From Paenibacillaceae bacterium (lineage in GTDB: Bacteria; Bacillota; Bacilli; Paenibacillales; NBRC-103111), in assembly GCA_029256185.1 (NCBI GenBank), contig JAQSYI010000027.1, positions 85,807-149,806 of the forward strand: a DNA stretch of 64,000 nt. Reading direction: 5' to 3'. Positions 18,025 to 26,800 of this stretch are shown here, one piece after another (position 1 is the first letter of the stretch; each line of letters opens with the position of its first letter). The notes below the pieces were generated by a model. The model was not told the origin of the DNA and did not search any database. It worked only from the letters and a program-made list of their open reading frames with translations. The position numbers were made by a program, and so were the translations under genes.

Positions 18025-18900
18025 TTGATAAGAGCTGCAAGACGCTATTATATTTTCTACCTGATGATGATTCCGGTGATTGTCTATCTGGTCACATTCT
18101 CCTATTATCCTCTCGCCAGAGGACTTCTGATCAGCTTTCAGAAATTCAGGGTGATCGGCGACCGGCCTTTTGTGGGACTGGATAATTACAGGACGGTTCT
18201 GACAGACCCGAACTTCTGGCGGATGCTGGGCAATACGCTCTACATCGGCGGGGGAATACTGGCCGGGGGCTTTCTCGCCCCATTGATCGTAGCTCTGTCC
18301 TTAAGTGAAATTACCAGGCCCTGGTTCAAGAAGCTGACGCAAATGACGATTTATCTGCCCCATCTGTTTTCGTGGATTGTGGTGGCGGGTATCTGGATCT
18401 TCATGCTTACCCCGGACGGGGGGCTGGTGAATGAAATCCGCGGGTGGTTCGGTTTGGAACCGGTGCATTTTCTGGCAGAAAAAGAATATGGACGGCTGAT
18501 GCTGGTGCTTGCCGCCATCTGGAAGGATGCGGGTTATGTATGCATCATCTACCTTGCCTCCATCGTTAATCTGAATCCCTCCCTGTACGAAGCCGCCCGG
18601 ATGGACGGAGCCAACCGGCGGCAATTGATGCAGCATATTACCCTGCCACAGTTAGTACCGACTATGCAGATCGTGCTGATGCTCAATACCATGAGTGTGC
18701 TGCGCATCTTCGACCAGGTGTTCGTGATGAAGAATCCGGCTATTGAGCGCTATGTGGATGTAATTATGATTTACACCTACGAGAAGGGCATCCTGAAATT
18801 TGATATGGGCGTGGCCAATGCGGTGGGCTGTCTGGTTATTGCGGCAACGGTGCTCTTGACCATGGCTGTCCGCAAGATGACACGATATGATGAGGGGTGA
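18025..18900 (+). CDS. Carbohydrate ABC transporter permease, LplB/UgpA type
   Basis: 291 residues with six hydrophobic segments and the EAA loop LYEAARMDGANRRQLM followed by ITLPQL. The start is TTG 18025; a TGA codon in frame at 18019-18021 excludes anything further upstream, and AGGCGGTG is the nearest site. It pairs with the permease that starts at 18905, 4 bp after its stop. Confidence 0.92.
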   Translation: MIRAARRYYIFYLMMIPVIVYLVTFSYYPLARGLLISFQKFRVIGDRPFVGLDNYRTVLTDPNFWRMLGNTLYIGGGILAGGFLAPLIVALSLSEITRPWFKKLTQMTIYLPHLFSWIVVAGIWIFMLTPDGGLVNEIRGWFGLEPVHFLAEKEYGRLMLVLAAIWKDAGYVCIIYLASIVNLNPSLYEAARMDGANRRQLMQHITLPQLVPTMQIVLMLNTMSVLRIFDQVFVMKNPAIERYVDVIMIYTYEKGILKFDMGVANAVGCLVIAATVLLTMAVRKMTRYDEG

Positions 18901-18904
18901 TCGG

Positions 18905-19984
18905 ATGCTGCCGACGAAACAGGCTGGCGCCATCAAACGGCAGACTATGGAGGAGGACCGCAGGGGCAGGAAAACGGAAGCGGACGGACTCGGCAGTGGT
19001 GCGGCTGGACACGGCAGGAATGAGGCGGGACTCGGCAGTGGTGCGGCTGGGCACGGCAGGAATGAGGCGGGACTCGGCAGTAGTGCGGCTAGGCGCCGTC
19101 AGCAGCTCCGGGTTGTCAATCAATCTGCGGGAAGCAGAAGTTTTGGCGGACTGATTTTCGACATAGGAAATGTGTTGTTTCTGCTGCTGCTGGTCTCTAC
19201 GATGATCATTCCCCTGCTGAATACACTGGCGCTATCCTTCTCTACCCCTCTGGATTCCATGGAGCCCACAATTATTCTGTGGCCCAAGGAAATTAGCGTG
19301 GAGGGTTACGCCACAGTCTGGAATAAGGTCAAGCTGTGGCAGCCTTTTTGGAACAACACGATTGTGACGGTCTGGGGTACGTTGGGTCATGTGCTCCTCT
19401 GCTCGCTGGCGGGATATGTGCTGATCCAGCGCAATCTGCCCGGGCGCAGACTAATGGTAACGTTTATTCTGCTCACCATGATGGTGCCCTTCGAGACAGT
19501 CATGATTCCGGTTTATATTGTCAATAAAGAGTTGGGGCTGTTGAATACTCTCACTTCCCTAATCTTGAACGGTATGGTATCCGGATTCAGCATTCTGCTC
19601 ATGCGCAACTATTTTCTGGCGGTGCCCTGGGAGCTGGCGGAGTCCTCACGGCTGGACGGAGCCAGCGAGTGGCGGATTTATGCAAGGCTTTATCTGCCCC
19701 TTGCCGCATCCGGCCTTGCTACAGTTACCTTGTTTGAGTTTGTGGGCAAATGGAATCACTTTACCTCTGCCGTGCTGTTTCTGAGCGATACCTCCAAATA
19801 CACGTTGCAGGTAGCGCTAAAGGCGCTGATTATCGATACAACGGCTACCTCCAGCAATTTTATCATCACCAAGAACGTAAGAATGGCGGGAATTGTAATT
19901 GCCCTCCTGCCTCTTGTTGTCATTTATCCGTTCGTGCAGAGGTATTTCGTGAAGGGCGTCATGGTAGGAGCCACTAAAGAATAA
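18905..19984 (+). CDS. Carbohydrate ABC transporter permease, LplC/UgpE type, with repeat-bearing N-terminal extension
   Basis: 359 residues from ATG 18905, 8 nt after AGGGG; an in-frame ATG at 18887 lies inside the previous gene. The EAA loop is ELAESSRLDGASEWRIY followed by YLPLA, and the end is FVKGVMVGATKE. Family members usually start just before the first membrane segment; here about 80 extra residues precede it. These include nearly three copies of a 14-residue unit (GLGSGAAGHGRNEA) coded by a 42-bp tandem repeat. The extension should sit in the cytoplasm. The rest of the permease looks intact. Confidence 0.9.
   Translation: MLPTKQAGAIKRQTMEEDRRGRKTEADGLGSGAAGHGRNEAGLGSGAAGHGRNEAGLGSSAARRRQQLRVVNQSAGSRSFGGLIFDIGNVLFLLLLVSTMIIPLLNTLALSFSTPLDSMEPTIILWPKEISVEGYATVWNKVKLWQPFWNNTIVTVWGTLGHVLLCSLAGYVLIQRNLPGRRLMVTFILLTMMVPFETVMIPVYIVNKELGLLNTLTSLILNGMVSGFSILLMRNYFLAVPWELAESSRLDGASEWRIYARLYLPLAASGLATVTLFEFVGKWNHFTSAVLFLSDTSKYTLQVALKALIIDTTATSSNFIITKNVRMAGIVIALLPLVVIYPFVQRYFVKGVMVGATKE
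18987..19097 (+). repeat. 42-bp in-frame tandem repeat within a permease gene
   Basis: Units start at 18987, 19029 and 19071 (period 42 bp, about 2.7 copies, nearly identical between the first two). Because 42 is a multiple of three, copy-number change keeps the reading frame. The near-identity of the copies suggests recent expansion. Confidence 0.9.
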
Positions 19985-19996
19985 GGAGTTATGCCC

Positions 19997-21589
19997 ATGC
20001 GGTTGCAGCCTGTCAAGGATCTGAAGCTGACCAGAGTCATTGAGCCGGCGGAGGAGAAAGCATATATTGAGGTTCCTTTTGTTATGCCGGAAGGGATCGA
20101 ACGGATCAAGGTGGAGTATTGGATTGCGGAACAGGGCGGGGAGCAGCATGTGGTTGATCTTGGCATCCGGGACATGAAGCGGGTGAGAGGCTGGAGCGGG
20201 GGCGCAAGACCCGGCTTTGAGATCGGACCGGAGACGGCGACGCCCGGATATCTTGCCGGGGGGCTGGCGGCCGGAGAATGGGCCGTGTTGCTGGGGGCTT
20301 ATCGGATTGGACCCTCCGGCTGCCGGGTGGAGCTGGCCGTGGAGCTTACACCGGAGACGGGGCGCTGGCTGAAGGGTGAGCTTCATGCCCATACAGACCA
20401 TAGTGACGGAGCCTATTCCCTGTCGGCGGCAGTAGAGCTGGCCGAGCTGGGGGGGCTGGATTTTCTGGCCCTGACGGATCACAACACGGTCAGCCAGAAT
20501 TTAACCCGCCCGCGCGGGGACGGCGGATGCGGCCGAAAAGGAGAAGGCGGTCGTGGGGATGGGATCGGTAGTCGCGGGGATGATGCAGATGGCAGCGAGC
20601 ATGACGGGGATGAGGACATTGGTCGCGGGGCCGACGGCGGTGAAGACGGGGCAGATGGCGGGGATGGGAGAAACGGGCTTGTTCTAATCCCGGCAATGGA
20701 ACTGACGACTAACTATGGTCATTGTAATTTTTACGGAGTGGATGAACCGGTAACGGATTTTCGGGCAGAGAGCCCTGAACAAGTGAGACTGCTTATGCAG
20801 CAGGCCAAGGAGCGCGGGGCTTATGTGTCCCTGAACCACCCTCATTGCCGCAGCTGCGGCTGGCTGTGGGGCTTCGATGCAGCGTATGATTGGGTGGAAC
20901 TATGGAATGGTCCGTGGCGGGAGGACAACCAGGCGACATTGGACTGGTGGCAGGAGCAGTTGGCTTCGGGACGAAGGTTAACGGCCATCGGGGGCAGCGA
21001 CTTTCACCGGGACCATCCCTTTATCCGGCACGGCATGCCCTGCACTTGGGTCTATGCAGAAAGCCGTTCGGCAAGGGGGATACTGGAAGCAATCGGGCAG
21101 GGGCATGCCTCCCTCTCCTATGCGCCTGACGCACCGCGGCTGGAGTTAGATGCAGGAGCCTATATGATGGGTGACACTATTCCGCGGGAGACCGTCTTCC
21201 CGCAACAAATGAACGTGCAGATAAAGGTGCACGGGTGCTTAAATGAAGGAGACAAACTTCGACTGCTTACCGACCGGGGACTGGAGGCGGAATGGCCGGT
21301 GGAGGCGACATACCCGCTGGCGACGCACGAGCTGGTGGCGCACGGGCTGGTGACGTACCCGCTGGCGGCGCACGAGCTGGCGACAACAGACCCGCTGGCA
21401 GAGTCGGGAATAAGCCCGAAGACAGTCGGGTTTCCGGAGGAAGCCGGACTTCGAAGCGATCCTCCCTGCTATTTGTGGCAGACGGAGTTGAAGGAGCGGC
21501 TGTTCTACAGGGTCGAGCTGTGGCGGCGTTTCGCGGAGACGGACACCCTGCTGCTGGCGGCTGCGACCAATCCCCTCTATATCCGCTGA
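19997..21589 (+). CDS. PHP-domain metallohydrolase (CehA/McbA family)
   Basis: 530 residues from ATG 19997, 8 nt after AAGGAG. PHP metal ligands are visible: GELHAHTDHSDGAYS (about residue 130), LALTDHNTV, PAMELTT, YVSLNHPHC and IGGSDFHRDH. The protein follows the permeases in the LacI-linked operon, so it probably hydrolyses a phosphodiester or related bond in imported material; no signal peptide is seen. A Gly/Asp-rich insert of about 55 residues lies between the second and third metal motifs (residues about 171-228), and a second repetitive stretch lies near residues 438-468, coded by a 45-bp repeat at 21311 and 21356. The exact substrate is unknown. Confidence 0.82.
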   Translation: MRLQPVKDLKLTRVIEPAEEKAYIEVPFVMPEGIERIKVEYWIAEQGGEQHVVDLGIRDMKRVRGWSGGARPGFEIGPETATPGYLAGGLAAGEWAVLLGAYRIGPSGCRVELAVELTPETGRWLKGELHAHTDHSDGAYSLSAAVELAELGGLDFLALTDHNTVSQNLTRPRGDGGCGRKGEGGRGDGIGSRGDDADGSEHDGDEDIGRGADGGEDGADGGDGRNGLVLIPAMELTTNYGHCNFYGVDEPVTDFRAESPEQVRLLMQQAKERGAYVSLNHPHCRSCGWLWGFDAAYDWVELWNGPWREDNQATLDWWQEQLASGRRLTAIGGSDFHRDHPFIRHGMPCTWVYAESRSARGILEAIGQGHASLSYAPDAPRLELDAGAYMMGDTIPRETVFPQQMNVQIKVHGCLNEGDKLRLLTDRGLEAEWPVEATYPLATHELVAHGLVTYPLAAHELATTDPLAESGISPKTVGFPEEAGLRSDPPCYLWQTELKERLFYRVELWRRFAETDTLLLAAATNPLYIR

Positions 21590-21967
21590 GGATTCCGGAC
21601 AGCCACGGCTATGCTTCCATGGCTTCCCCTCTCTCTATCAGAGAAAATCCGGTTTTACCTCCGGCTTAGCATCAAGATAAGGGTTTAAAAAATAAGACCC
21701 CATAATTTCCCTTATTCGCCTTCAAAACCGCAGAAAAGTAACCTGCAGACCGGAATAAGGGAAAATACGTTCCCTTATTCCGGCAAACAGGCTGGCGGGA
21801 GTGACAATAAGGGAAAAACACTTCCCTTATTTCCCAGATCGCTCTGAGCTGCGCCAATATGGAGGTCCGAACGGACAGGAAACAACAGGAGCCCTGGGTC
21901 CACAGGCCGCAAGCAAGCAGGGACATAATCTGCTTGCTTGCGGTTGCGGCTCCGGACCAAATCCGAA
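21590..21967. other. Convergent intergenic region carrying palindromic repeat cluster A
   Basis: No gene is supported in these 378 bases, which separate two convergent genes. Within 21690-21837 lie a partial unit (AATAAGACCCC...TTTCCCTTATT), a perfect 14-bp inverted repeat CCGGAATAAGGGAA at 21750-21763 with its complement at 21770-21783 (loop AATACG), and a 10-bp inverted repeat AATAAGGGAA at 21806-21815 with its complement at 21822-21831. The same motifs recur near 54.6-54.8 kb. They may act as two-way terminators, but no T-run follows. Confidence 0.7.
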
Positions 21968-23833
21968 TTAGTCAACAGTCATGTACCGGATCACGATTCC
22001 GCCGTGGGCAAGCAGCGGCTGTTCCAGGCTGCGGCGGCGGAGTCCGATCCTCTCTACGGACTGCACCAGCCGCTTATCTCCCTCATCGGAGACGATCTCC
22101 TGCATATAAGCTTGTTCCGCCGACAGAAAAGTCAAGGGAATCTCCACCGTTCCGGCAGTTCCTCCGTTTACCCCCGCTACAAACCAGGTTGTGCCGCTGC
22201 GCCGCGCCATCAGCGCCCATTCGCCAATAGAGCTGGGCGGGAGCACCACCGTCTCCTCCCATACGGTTGGCAAGGACATAAGCAGGCTGAGCGCCGGAGC
22301 CACACTCTCCTCCTCCAGCAGAATCCGGGGGTCCTCGGCAATCACCTGCATGGGTGAGGTGAACAGAATGGCTGTAGCCAATTGGTGGGCGCAGGTGGTC
22401 TGTCCGGGATTGGAAAATCCCACCGGAGTGTAGTCTCCATGGCCTGCCAGGAAGCGGGTAAAGGGCAAAGCCGCATTGTGAAAGGATGGAATGGGCCCCT
22501 CGCTCATTTTATTAAGCTCCAGCCCCCGGATTCCCTCCCGTGTAATTTCATTGGGATACGTTCTGGATTCTCCCGTGGGCTTGGAGATGCCGTGGAAATT
22601 GATCATAAGCCGTCTTCGGGCAGCCTGCTGCAGAGCCGCTGTCTCAAAATCGATGCAGGCCTTGGATTCACAATCGATGAAATCGATTTTGAGTCCCGCC
22701 GCCCCTGCCTCCCGGGCTTGATCCATGAAGCTGCGCAGCTTCCCCCAGTTGTCCGCGGGGTCATTGATTTCCTTGGACCGCTTCCACAGGAATACGCCCA
22801 CTCCCCTGGCACGGGCATAGCCGGCCAACTGCCCAACCGTCTCCCACTTGTGCTCCCATGCCTCCCAGCCCTCGTCCAAGATCGTATACTCGAAGCCCAG
22901 CCGGGCGGCATAATCCACAAACTCCCGCTCCTCCTCCGGCATCCCCGTTCCCCGGCACCACCAGCGGAATACCGAGCGTCCCGGCCGGACATAGGAGATA
23001 TCCGGGAATAGCTGCGGATCGGGAGGAGGATTGAGACTGGCGATCAGGTCGCTGTTAACCAAGCCGTTCAGATCCGGACTGGACAGCAGCACCCGCCACG
23101 GAGTCACCACCGGACCGTCAGCGTCAAAGCCTGCCTCCCCTTCCCAGAAATCCGCTGTAAACCGGTTGCTGCCAACCGCCTTCAGCCGCATGCCGCTGTA
23201 ATTGTACAAGGCCGCTTCCATAATGGCCCCATAACCGCCACCTTCACCGGGATATTTCAGCACCAGAGGCATTCCCTGAACCGGCCCTTGCGCCGACACA
23301 GAGGCCATCTCCTCAACGGGAGCGCTGATCCATTCTCCTGCATAGCTCTTCAGCTTCCATTGGCTGTTCCGCTCGAAGAACCATACCGTGGTGTCCGCGG
23401 GAAGTGTCCAGCTGGACGCTTCTTGCCCCACATGCTGCGCTCCTGCCCCCGGTACAGTATAGCGGTAGGCAATACCGTCATCATAAGCCCGGACCTCCAT
23501 GAAAAAAGGGGAATCCGCTCCTTGTTGTCTGAAGGCCAGACGAAGCTCGTTGCAGGCCGTCCGCGCCAGCTTATGCACTCCTCTTACGGGGAATTCAAAC
23601 TCGGATGTACTGTAACGGGCGGACAACAGCTCCACATTGGTCCCGTAAGCCATGTTGCCCACAGTCAGGCCGACAGGGGAAGGCTCCGCTATCTGAGTCA
23701 GCCCGTCGGAACATCCGCTGCTCCTCCTGCCTGCCGACAGCTCAAGCTGCCCCCGCTCAGGGATAATCACCCCGGCCTGAATATTTCCTTGCGGGCTGAC
23801 GACCCTGTATTCCTTGCTGCTTTCCGTATTCAT
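21968..23833 (-). CDS. Glycoside hydrolase family 97 protein
   Basis: 621 residues from ATG 23833, 9 nt after GGAAGGAG. The N-terminal beta-sandwich is followed by a TIM barrel with GH97 landmarks: YTILDEGWEAW, LKIDFIDCES, NFHGISKPTGESRTYPNE and FTSPMQVIAEDPR. The Asp in KIDFID sits where retaining GH97 enzymes (alpha-galactosidase type) carry their nucleophile, which favours that subgroup over inverting SusB-like glucosidases; this is from memory of the family. No signal peptide is seen. It is the last gene of the operon that begins at 31935, 56 bp after the large secreted protein. Confidence 0.85.
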   Translation of the reverse strand: MNTESSKEYRVVSPQGNIQAGVIIPERGQLELSAGRRSSGCSDGLTQIAEPSPVGLTVGNMAYGTNVELLSARYSTSEFEFPVRGVHKLARTACNELRLAFRQQGADSPFFMEVRAYDDGIAYRYTVPGAGAQHVGQEASSWTLPADTTVWFFERNSQWKLKSYAGEWISAPVEEMASVSAQGPVQGMPLVLKYPGEGGGYGAIMEAALYNYSGMRLKAVGSNRFTADFWEGEAGFDADGPVVTPWRVLLSSPDLNGLVNSDLIASLNPPPDPQLFPDISYVRPGRSVFRWWCRGTGMPEEEREFVDYAARLGFEYTILDEGWEAWEHKWETVGQLAGYARARGVGVFLWKRSKEINDPADNWGKLRSFMDQAREAGAAGLKIDFIDCESKACIDFETAALQQAARRRLMINFHGISKPTGESRTYPNEITREGIRGLELNKMSEGPIPSFHNAALPFTRFLAGHGDYTPVGFSNPGQTTCAHQLATAILFTSPMQVIAEDPRILLEEESVAPALSLLMSLPTVWEETVVLPPSSIGEWALMARRSGTTWFVAGVNGGTAGTVEIPLTFLSAEQAYMQEIVSDEGDKRLVQSVERIGLRRRSLEQPLLAHGGIVIRYMTVD

Positions 23834-23889
23834 TGTCTATAGCTCCTTCCAAAGTGCTGCTGCCCCGCTCAGGCAGGTTGGTGCGTTCC

Positions 23890-26800
23890 TTACGGCATTG
23901 CATCCGCCGTTAGGGGACGCAGCTCCTTCACCGAAGAGACGCGGTCCGGCGAGCCTGCCTTCAACGCCTCCAGGAAGAAGGTGAAGGGATCGGCAGCCGA
24001 GTCCACCCGGACCGTGGCCTCGAAGGGATATTGCGCCAGCACCTGCTCCTGCCACGAGCCGTCTCCGATCCGGTAATGCAGCTTCACCCGGTCCGCTTCC
24101 TGGGGCAGATCAGTGGTATACACATAAGCGTGATAGAAGCCAGGCTCCAGTTGCAGCACCGCGCCGTAGCCGAAGTCCCCCGGGCCCGACGGAGCCGCCG
24201 TGGTCTGCTCTGAGGCCACCGATGCCTGATTCAAGGAGGCCGATGCCGCATAAGCAGGCGCGGCAACCTGGGGATGCTCCAGCACCAGCCCCACCAATCC
24301 TCTACCGGGAATGGTCACAGTAATTTTTCCCTGAACCACCTGCCCCACAGTGCCGGCGCCCTGGCTGTCGTATACGGCCGCCGTTACGTTCAGGGCCGCA
24401 CCGCCCAACGCCTGCCCCAGCTCCACCGTGACCGTCGCCGCTTCGCCTGACTCGTTCATCAGAGCAACTCCCAGCACGCCGTCCTTGCGGGCAGCCAGCC
24501 AATCCACCTGCAGGTGGTCCACGGTCAGCAGCCCCTCCTCCAGCCACGGCCACATTCCGCTCTGGCCAAAGAATACTCCCGGCTCATGACCGTACACTCT
24601 GCCGCTGAAGTAGGCATAACCCTGCTGCCGCAAAGACGGGAAATCCACCCGCCCGTCGGACCAGCTCCAGGCCTGGGCGAACAGGAAGTCCGTCAGCAGC
24701 CCGTAATACACCGGGATGTGATGATAATAGATGCTGGTCAGGTCAGGTCCGGTATACGGGTAATCCACCCGCTTCTGGTGAACCATGTTCTGGTTCTGGT
24801 AATATCCCGGGTAGCTGCCGCCCCGCCCAAGGATGGCATTGCGGGCATACATGGCGTAATCCGGGTCTCCCGTCAGCCTGGACAGACGCATCAGATCCGG
24901 CGCCCAGTAGGACATGGTGATGTAGCCGGAATCCGTGGACATGAAGGTGCTGCCCTGCTCCAGTCCAAGACCGACGGGAGAAGGAATCCAGGCGGCAACC
25001 GTCTCATCCTGAAGCTGAGCCAGCCCTTCCGGGTAACCCAGCCGGTCCTGCACCTCTCCCTTCCACCAAAAATTGGCATTGGGCAAAAACAGGCGGCTGC
25101 GGATATCGTCTCCATACACCGTCACGTTGCCGTCAGGGACCGGGAAGGCCCGGATCGTCGTCATCAGCCAGCGGGCCGCCTCCGCCGCTCCCTGCAAATA
25201 CCTGCTCTCACCGCTTATCTCATACAGATCCAACAGCGCATTGAAATTGGCGTAATAGCTGATATAGATAAAGCGGCTGAAGGGAGGCAGGGCCGTGGAT
25301 GGAGCATCTACCTTTTCGGCCAGGTACCGGTCCGCTCCTGCTTTGGCCGCATTCAAGTAAGCGGTATCCCCCGTATACCGGTACATCCACAATTGCTCGG
25401 ACCAGGCGGGAACTTCCGTGGACGGCCGTACTCCTCCATCTATTCCTATTTCCCGGAACACAGGTGCCAGCCCGCCTGCCATCTCATAAACCGCCCCGAA
25501 GACACTGGTGCCGTAGCCGGCCACCGGCGCACCGATGGGCAGGGGATCGGGATAGGAATGGGAATTGCCGGTGGAGGTATAATGCATCTTCTGGCGGGTA
25601 AGCAGATTCTCCATCGTGGGCAATACCCGTCTCTCATACAGTTCGTCCTCCCCCGACAGCAAGTACGCTTGAATAAGCGACAGGGGGTGGGCGGTAGTCA
25701 CCACATTTTGCGCTTCCATATTATAGTAGCCCTTCATCTGCGGGTCCCATCCTCCGTACTCATCATCCAGCAGCAGCTCCTGGACATGGAAGATCGTATC
25801 CGTCAGACTGGCCTCCACATTCTCCCGGTAATCGGCCAATCCTTGGATTTCCTTGGTGACATGACTGTACGTTTCATACCAGCCTTCCGCACGGACAACG
25901 GGACGGTAAGCAAACCGGAAGCTGTCCTCCGTGTCCATCACCGAACCTGCTCCTCCCATCAGGGGGGCGAACAAGGAGGGCTGCACGCCTCCATCCCGGC
26001 CCATAATCCCCAGACCGAAGGAGGCATTGGCCGCATACGTCCAGCCGCTGTTTACAGAAGACGGGTCTACGCTTACCGCATAGGTCACCTGTTGCCCCTC
26101 CGGCCACCCCGTACCCCCGGGCAGGGTCATATAGCTGGCCGCATTGGAGGAGGTCTGCTCCGTGACAAGCACCGGCTCCACCGGCATGCGCTTGCTGTGG
26201 TAGCGGAACGGATTCAACAGGAATTCCACCTCCTCAAGGGGAGTCTCCCGGCCGTTGAAGATTCCCAGACTGAAGGCTCCTGCCTGCTTCGGCTCCAGAC
26301 GCAGAGTAACCAACGGCTCCTCCGCATCTGTCGGCAGCTCCCACTGCGCCTCCAACACGGCATACTCATTTTCCCCACGGAGAAGCACCGTTTGCCCGTC
26401 AAGCTGCTGCACAGAGGAGGGAATGAGCCAGCCGGGAAGACCGCCGTGGAAGGCGTTGACCGTTGCAATCCGCGAGGCCGGCTGCCCCCCAACAGCGGGA
26501 ACGGTTGTATCAAAGATAGGAGTCTGCTCGCTTTGTCCCGCGAACTTCCCTGTCTGGCTGTACAGAAGCAAATAGCCGAATTCATCCTCCAGGGTCTGTA
26601 CCGCCAGCTCCTCTTCCCCTTGCTTCAACCAGGACTCCTGACGCACCACAGCTCCGGCAGCGGTGGAATCGGCCTGAAAGCGCAGGCGCATATGAGCATT
26701 CTCCAGGGTATAGACCGCCTGGGTTACGGAAGCCCCGTCCAGCTCAGACGCGGGATAGGCCAGCCGGTCTGTGTATGCGTATTCCGGACGGGACAGCTTC

